The notes under the pieces: generated by a model | What the model saw: the letters and a program-made list of their open reading frames with translations, nothing else | What the model was told of the DNA's origin: nothing | The model's database searches: none | Source: Symbiodinium natans | Taxonomy: Eukaryota > Sar > Dinophyceae > Suessiales > Symbiodiniaceae | DNA length: 64,000 nucleotides | NCBI GenBank assembly: GCA_905221605.1 | Contig: CAJNDS010002194.1 | Coordinates: 509,501 to 573,500, forward strand | Direction of reading: 5' to 3' | Shown here: positions 60,500-64,000 of the stretch, one piece after another | How the letters are laid out: each line of letters opens with the position of its first letter | Numbering within the stretch: position 1 is the first letter of the stretch | Made by a program: the position numbers and the translations under genes

Positions 60500-60652
60500 G
60501 GGGTTTAGGGTTTAGGGTTTAGGGTTCAGTTCAGGGTTTAGGGTTTAGGGTTTAGGGTTTAGGGTTTAGGGTTTAGGGTTTAGGGTTTGGGGTTTAGGGT
60601 TTAGGGTTTAGGGTTTAGGGTTTAGGGTTTAGGGTTTAGGGTTTAGGGAGAC
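60500..60652 (+). repeat. TTTAGGG array
   Basis: About 21 units in all. The last TTTAG is followed in frame by ETEEQCLQINPIP and a stop (to 60,689). Confidence 0.9.
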
Positions 60653-60751
60653 CGAAGAGCAATGCTTGCAAATCAACCCTATTCCCTAAACCCTAAAGCA
60701 GTAGAGCTGCCAATCTTACAGTGCCTTTTTTGGAGCTGCCCATATGATCGG

Positions 60752-60862
60752 GTTTGGGGTTTGGGGTTTGGGGTTTGGGGTTTAGGGTTCAGAGTTTAGG
60801 GTTTAGGGTTTAGGGTTTAGGGGGTTCAAGGGGGTTCAAGGGGGTTCAAGGGGGTTCAAGGG
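60752..60862 (+). repeat. GGGGTTT units, then 10-bp GGGGGTTCAA units
   Basis: Four GGGTTTG units, TTTAGGG words, then five copies of a 10-mer (60,820-60,862). Confidence 0.85.
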
Positions 60863-61000
60863 GGTATGCAACACAAGGTTTCCCTCATACTCCCCCACTA
60901 CTCCCTAAGGCTCCCCGTAGCTTCCCTAAAGGTCCCTATAGGTACCTACCCCCTCCTTAAGAACCCTATAACAATAGCAGTGTTTCCCAAAGGGCTTCAG

Positions 61001-61091
61001 GCTCGGCGTGAAGGACTACTGGGGACCTGCGGTGAAGGGACCTGCAGTGAATCATACACCCGAACTCCTGAAGAAAGGCCTCTCTAATTGA
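61001..61091 (+). CDS. Candidate terminal exon
   Basis: An AGGGCTTCAG acceptor precedes LGVKDYWGPAVKGPAVNHTP then ELLKKGLSN and TGA at 61,089. Upstream 60,870-60,990 is CCTA-rich MITE-like sequence. Confidence 0.44.
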
Positions 61092-61387
61092 GGGAGGCCC
61101 CGAAAAATTCCCTATCTTTCTTTTTCCGGGTTGAAGAGTACTATACTGATCCTACACCCTAAACCCTAAACCCTAAGCCCCATGATGCTCTAACGCTCAC
61201 GCCCACTCGGTTGGAAGCTAGGGCTTAGGGTTCAGGTTTCGGGCTTAGTTTTTTTGTGAAGGGTTGGGTTAAGGTTAAGGTTCGGGTTTAGGGATGGGGC
61301 TTAGGGTCTAGGGTCCAGGGCTTAGGGTTCAAGCTTCAGGTTTAAGGTTTATTTGGGGAGGGCTCCAAGCGTGGCCGCTGATTTCAA

Positions 61388-61468
61388 CCCTAAACCCTAA
61401 ACCCTAAACCCTAAACCCTAAACCCTAAACCCTAAACCCTAAACCCTAAACCCTAAACCCTAAACCCT
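61388..61468 (-). repeat. CCCTAAA array
   Basis: Eleven perfect units ending CCCTCAG, which serves as the acceptor of the next exon. Confidence 0.92.
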
Positions 61469-61471
61469 CAG

Positions 61472-62010
61472 GAGCGTGAGGAGAATGAGCGCCGTCAGCT
61501 GCGGGCAAGGCTTTTCCTGAAGGAAGGTTCCCTCTGCGGACTTGGGTGGGGGAAGGGTGTTGGGGGGAGTTCCGGTGGAGTAGGGTTAAGGCTTAGGGTT
61601 ATAGGGTTATAGGGTTATAGGGTTATAGGGTTATAGGGTTATAGGGTTATAGGGTTATAGGGTTATAGGGTTTGGGGTTTAGGAAGCATAAAGAAGCAAA
61701 TAAGCACCCGCAAAAAAGGTTATGATCCGGTTGAAAACTGTCGTTAGCTTACTTTTGCCTCTCCTATTCGCCGTGAACCTCCAAGCAGGGGGGGGGGGGG
61801 CTTGATCCAATGAAACACTCAACTAAGTGACCCTAAACCCTACGGCCCAGACCCTGAACCCTAAACCCCAAACCCCAAACCCCAAGCCCCAAGCCCCCAG
61901 CCCCAAACCCTAAACCCTAAACCCTAAACTCCAGCATCCGACGACCAGGCTCACCTCAGAGCAGCGCGACGCAGGCTGTGCCGGCTTCGGGAGCACCGCT
62001 TGGAGTGCCT
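61472..62010 (+). CDS. Two exons of a coiled-coil-like protein
   Basis: Exon 61,472-61,526 (CCCTAAACCCTCAG acceptor, G/GTTCCC donor) reads EREENERRQLRARLFLKE. Exon from 61,935 (AAACTCCAG acceptor) reads SDDQAHLRAARRRLCRLREH then RLECL. Phases match (1+2), and the charged amphipathic pattern continues across the junction. The 408-nt intron holds AGGGTTAT octamers and CCCTAAA. The 3' boundary near 62,010 is lost in a T run. Confidence 0.52.
61593..61668 (+). repeat. AGGGTTAT octamer array
   Basis: About nine identical 8-mers, a homogenised telomere variant. Confidence 0.92.
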
Positions 62011-62039
62011 TTCTTTTTTTTTGGCGGGGGGCGGAGGGG

Positions 62040-62250
62040 TTGGGTTTAGGGTTTAGGGTTTAGGGTTTAGGGTTTAGGGTTTAGGGTTTAGGGTTTAGGG
62101 TTTAGGGTTTAATTAGGGTTTAGGGTTTAGGGTTTAGGGTTTAGGGTTTAGGGTTTAGGGTTTAGGGTTTAGGGTTTAGGGTTTATAGTTTATAGGGTTT
62201 AGAGTTTAGGGTTTAGGGTTTAGGGTGTAGAGTTTAGGGTTGCGGGTTTC
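62040..62250 (+). repeat. TTTAGGG arrays
   Basis: Two runs (62,040-62,112 and 62,114-62,185) separated by AATTAGGG, then variants. Confidence 0.92.
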
Positions 62251-62489
62251 GGGTTTAGGGCGGCTTAAGGCCCTAAACCCTCAGCTCTAAGCCCTGCTCT
62301 GCCAAGCCTAAATAGGTGTTTGGGTTGACGGGTTCAGGGTTTCACGGTGTAGGGCTCAACTGTTCAGCTTTCCAGATTACAACTACACAAGTTTCATGTT
62401 TTCCATGACAGCCCCCAAGAAAATATGTGTGGTTCTAATTTTTGTTCTAAGGGGGGTATCGACTGAACGGGATCCTGACTCAAGCCCGA

Positions 62490-62900
62490 GGCAAGCAGCG
62501 TGGCTTCCTCAGCTCCTGAAAGCCCTGATATGAAGCAGGGCTATTGGGTGTCCTTCTGGGGATACAAGGAATAGAACCCCTACTTGATATGAACCCTACA
62601 TACTGTTAAGCAGGCAGTTTGACACGCCCAAGCCCTTCAGTTCCCATACCGTTTCTTGTGTCAAAGGGCAGATATCAATGTCAAGATTTAAATCACAATA
62701 CATGTTTCCTTGTTTTTTTCTCTATCTTCCTCTACATATTGTGATACATATGCATATGTATATATGTGTCCACATTCATACGAACGCTACAGTGTCTTTC
62801 GTGCAGTTACATCCGGGCCTGGGGGTCTGGGGCCTGACATCGTGCGCAGGGCTCGGGCGATGGAGGCAGCAGCACCCCGATTACGCCGTGGAGGCTGAAC
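62490..62900 (+). CDS. Candidate exon islands
   Basis: 62,490-62,549 reads PEASSVASSAPESPDMKQGY up to GTGTCC. 62,810-62,929 follows a CTTTCGTGCAG acceptor and is open in two frames; one contains GPDIVRRARAMEAAAPRLRR. Confidence 0.4.
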
Positions 62901-63129
62901 ACTGCCCAGAGAGTCCGCTTGGCTTGTAACATTCTAGTACTATTAGCGTTCAGGGTTTAGGGTTTAGGGCTTGCTTAGCTTGTAGTACCAGTATGGAATT
63001 GCCCTAAACCCTTAACGCCTGAGCCCTATTAGGTTCCAAAACACCTTTCCAGCATTGGGTACCTGATTCCATAGTAGTAGAAGTGGAGCCTTTGGGACAC
63101 GTAGCGCTTTGATCGTCGACAAGGCCATC

Positions 63130-63300
63130 AAAGTGACTTGAGATGTTTGGAAAGGCTGTAGCTTTTTGATCGTTGCTGAACTTGCAAAAACGATGGCTGA
63201 ACTCCAAATAGAATTGGGCACCCTAAAGTCCTACCGTCCAGAATCTCCAAACAGTAGCTGCAACAGACATGCTAGAGTTCACGGCCCTACGTCACACAGC
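63130..63300 (+). CDS. Candidate exon, coiled-coil-like
   Basis: The frame (GACTTGAG acceptor region) reads IVAELAKTMAELQIELGTLK then SYRPESPNSSCN. Two minus-strand frames of 67-69 codons oppose it but look less natural. Confidence 0.42.
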
Positions 63301-63705
63301 CCAAGAATAGATGCGATTTGGGGGTCCGGGGGGGCGCTCAAATCCTAAACCCCCTAAACGCTGAAACCCTAAACGCGAGACCCTAGACCCGAGACCCGAG
63401 ACCCTAGACCCTAGACCCTAAACCCTAAACCCGCCCGCCAACCCTCTCACCTCTGTTGGGGTAGGCGGGCGCAGTCGAGCGCTCAGCGAGACCACGGCAG
63501 GCTCTGCTAGGCTGCAGGCACACCCCTGAGGAGAGTCGCCTAGCTAGAGTCGCCTAGCTCGTCTCAGACACATATTGGCACATATTGGTACCCTAAACCT
63601 GGCGCCGCAAACCCTCCCAGTATAAGGGTAGCCTTAAACCCTTCCAGGCAGGGACCTTAAGCCCTTCCAGTAGGCAGGGGACCTTAAACCCCTGTCAGTA
63701 AGCAG

Positions 63706-64000
63706 GGGGGCAAGGGGAAGCGGCGTTCTGGGGGTGTCGTGTCCGGGGCCCTCCAGACAGACGTGGAGCGGCACAGCGTCCGGGTGCTCTTCCCGGACCC
63801 CACCGACGGTCGCATTACAAGGGGCTTGCCTAGGGCAGCCTTGATTTCCGAAATCCTTGAAAACGCCTGGTCTTTGCAAGAAAAAGCGAAAATGCGACGG
63901 AACCTGCAAAACCTGCAGGCTGTTCCCGCCCTTGGAATTTTCTATGAAAGGGCCCTTCGGCCCAGACCGTCCCCTGCACAAAACCTGAGGGGGGTCTCGA
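63706..64000 (+). CDS. Long exon running off the window
   Basis: A CAGTAAGCAG acceptor ends at 63,705. Phase 0 is open for 98 codons to the window end: VVSGALQTDVERHSVRVLFP, DPTDGRITRGLPRAALISEI, LENAWSLQEKAKMRRNLQNL, QAVPALGIFYERALRP. No stop in 295 nt of ~57% GC, varied composition, no repeats. It lacks an early ATG, as expected for an internal exon. The opposing 115-codon minus frame (63,634-63,981) is Pro/Gly/Arg-rich and less credible. Family not recognised. Confidence 0.6.

Noticed and set aside
63634-63981. 115-codon minus-strand frame
   Set aside because: Opposes the better + frame at 63,706-64,000; composition is Pro/Gly/Arg-heavy as expected from an antisense frame.

Overview
This window looks like nuclear DNA of a eukaryote. 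There are no long open frames and no operon structure. It is saturated with plant/alga/alveolate-type telomere repeats (TTTAGGG and its complement), which lie inside the chromosome in both orientations. Small inverted-repeat (MITE-like) elements, satellites, homopolymer tracts and TA/CA microsatellites fill much of the rest. TTTAGGG telomeres occur in plants, many algae, coccidians, chromerids and dinoflagellates. Nothing here fixes the lineage; an alveolate or an alga is my best guess, held weakly. I recognised no rRNA, tRNA, CRISPR array or complete transposase gene.

Layout. 1-8.7 kb: degenerate telomere-like arrays, a long hairpin, MITEs and a few exon-like islands. 8.7-11.3 kb: purine/pyrimidine-skewed degenerate repeats. 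11.3-16.84 kb: a ~55-bp satellite containing a 2,327-bp higher-order duplication. 16.84-20.2 kb: a large nested inverted-repeat structure (32-bp GC-rich array, GAATTAATT arrays, eight ~65-bp palindromes, then the arrays again in reverse complement). 20.4-64 kb: many short exon-like islands, nearly all best read on the + strand, separated by telomere-like arrays and MITEs. The last 295 bases are one open + frame.

The main reading of the right two-thirds is that it is genic, made of many short exons. Acceptors (AG) and donors (GT, sometimes GC) repeatedly fall inside or beside the telomere-like repeats. In several places neighbouring islands join in matching phase once a TTTAGGG-rich stretch is removed as an intron. 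The best cases are a four-exon candidate (20,889-21,515; 113 aa), a three-exon candidate (42,171-42,589; 75 aa), the pairs at 21,712-22,018, 23,352-23,529, 31,223-31,421 and 61,472-62,010, and three islands that encode EF-hand calcium-binding loops (27,670; 31,015; 33,081).

Limits. Exon calls come from reading open frames, splice dinucleotides and protein-like composition by eye. Short GC-rich islands are often open in two or three frames, so many single-exon calls could be in the wrong frame. Only the EF-hand motifs point to a protein family. Transcript data would decide the gene models.
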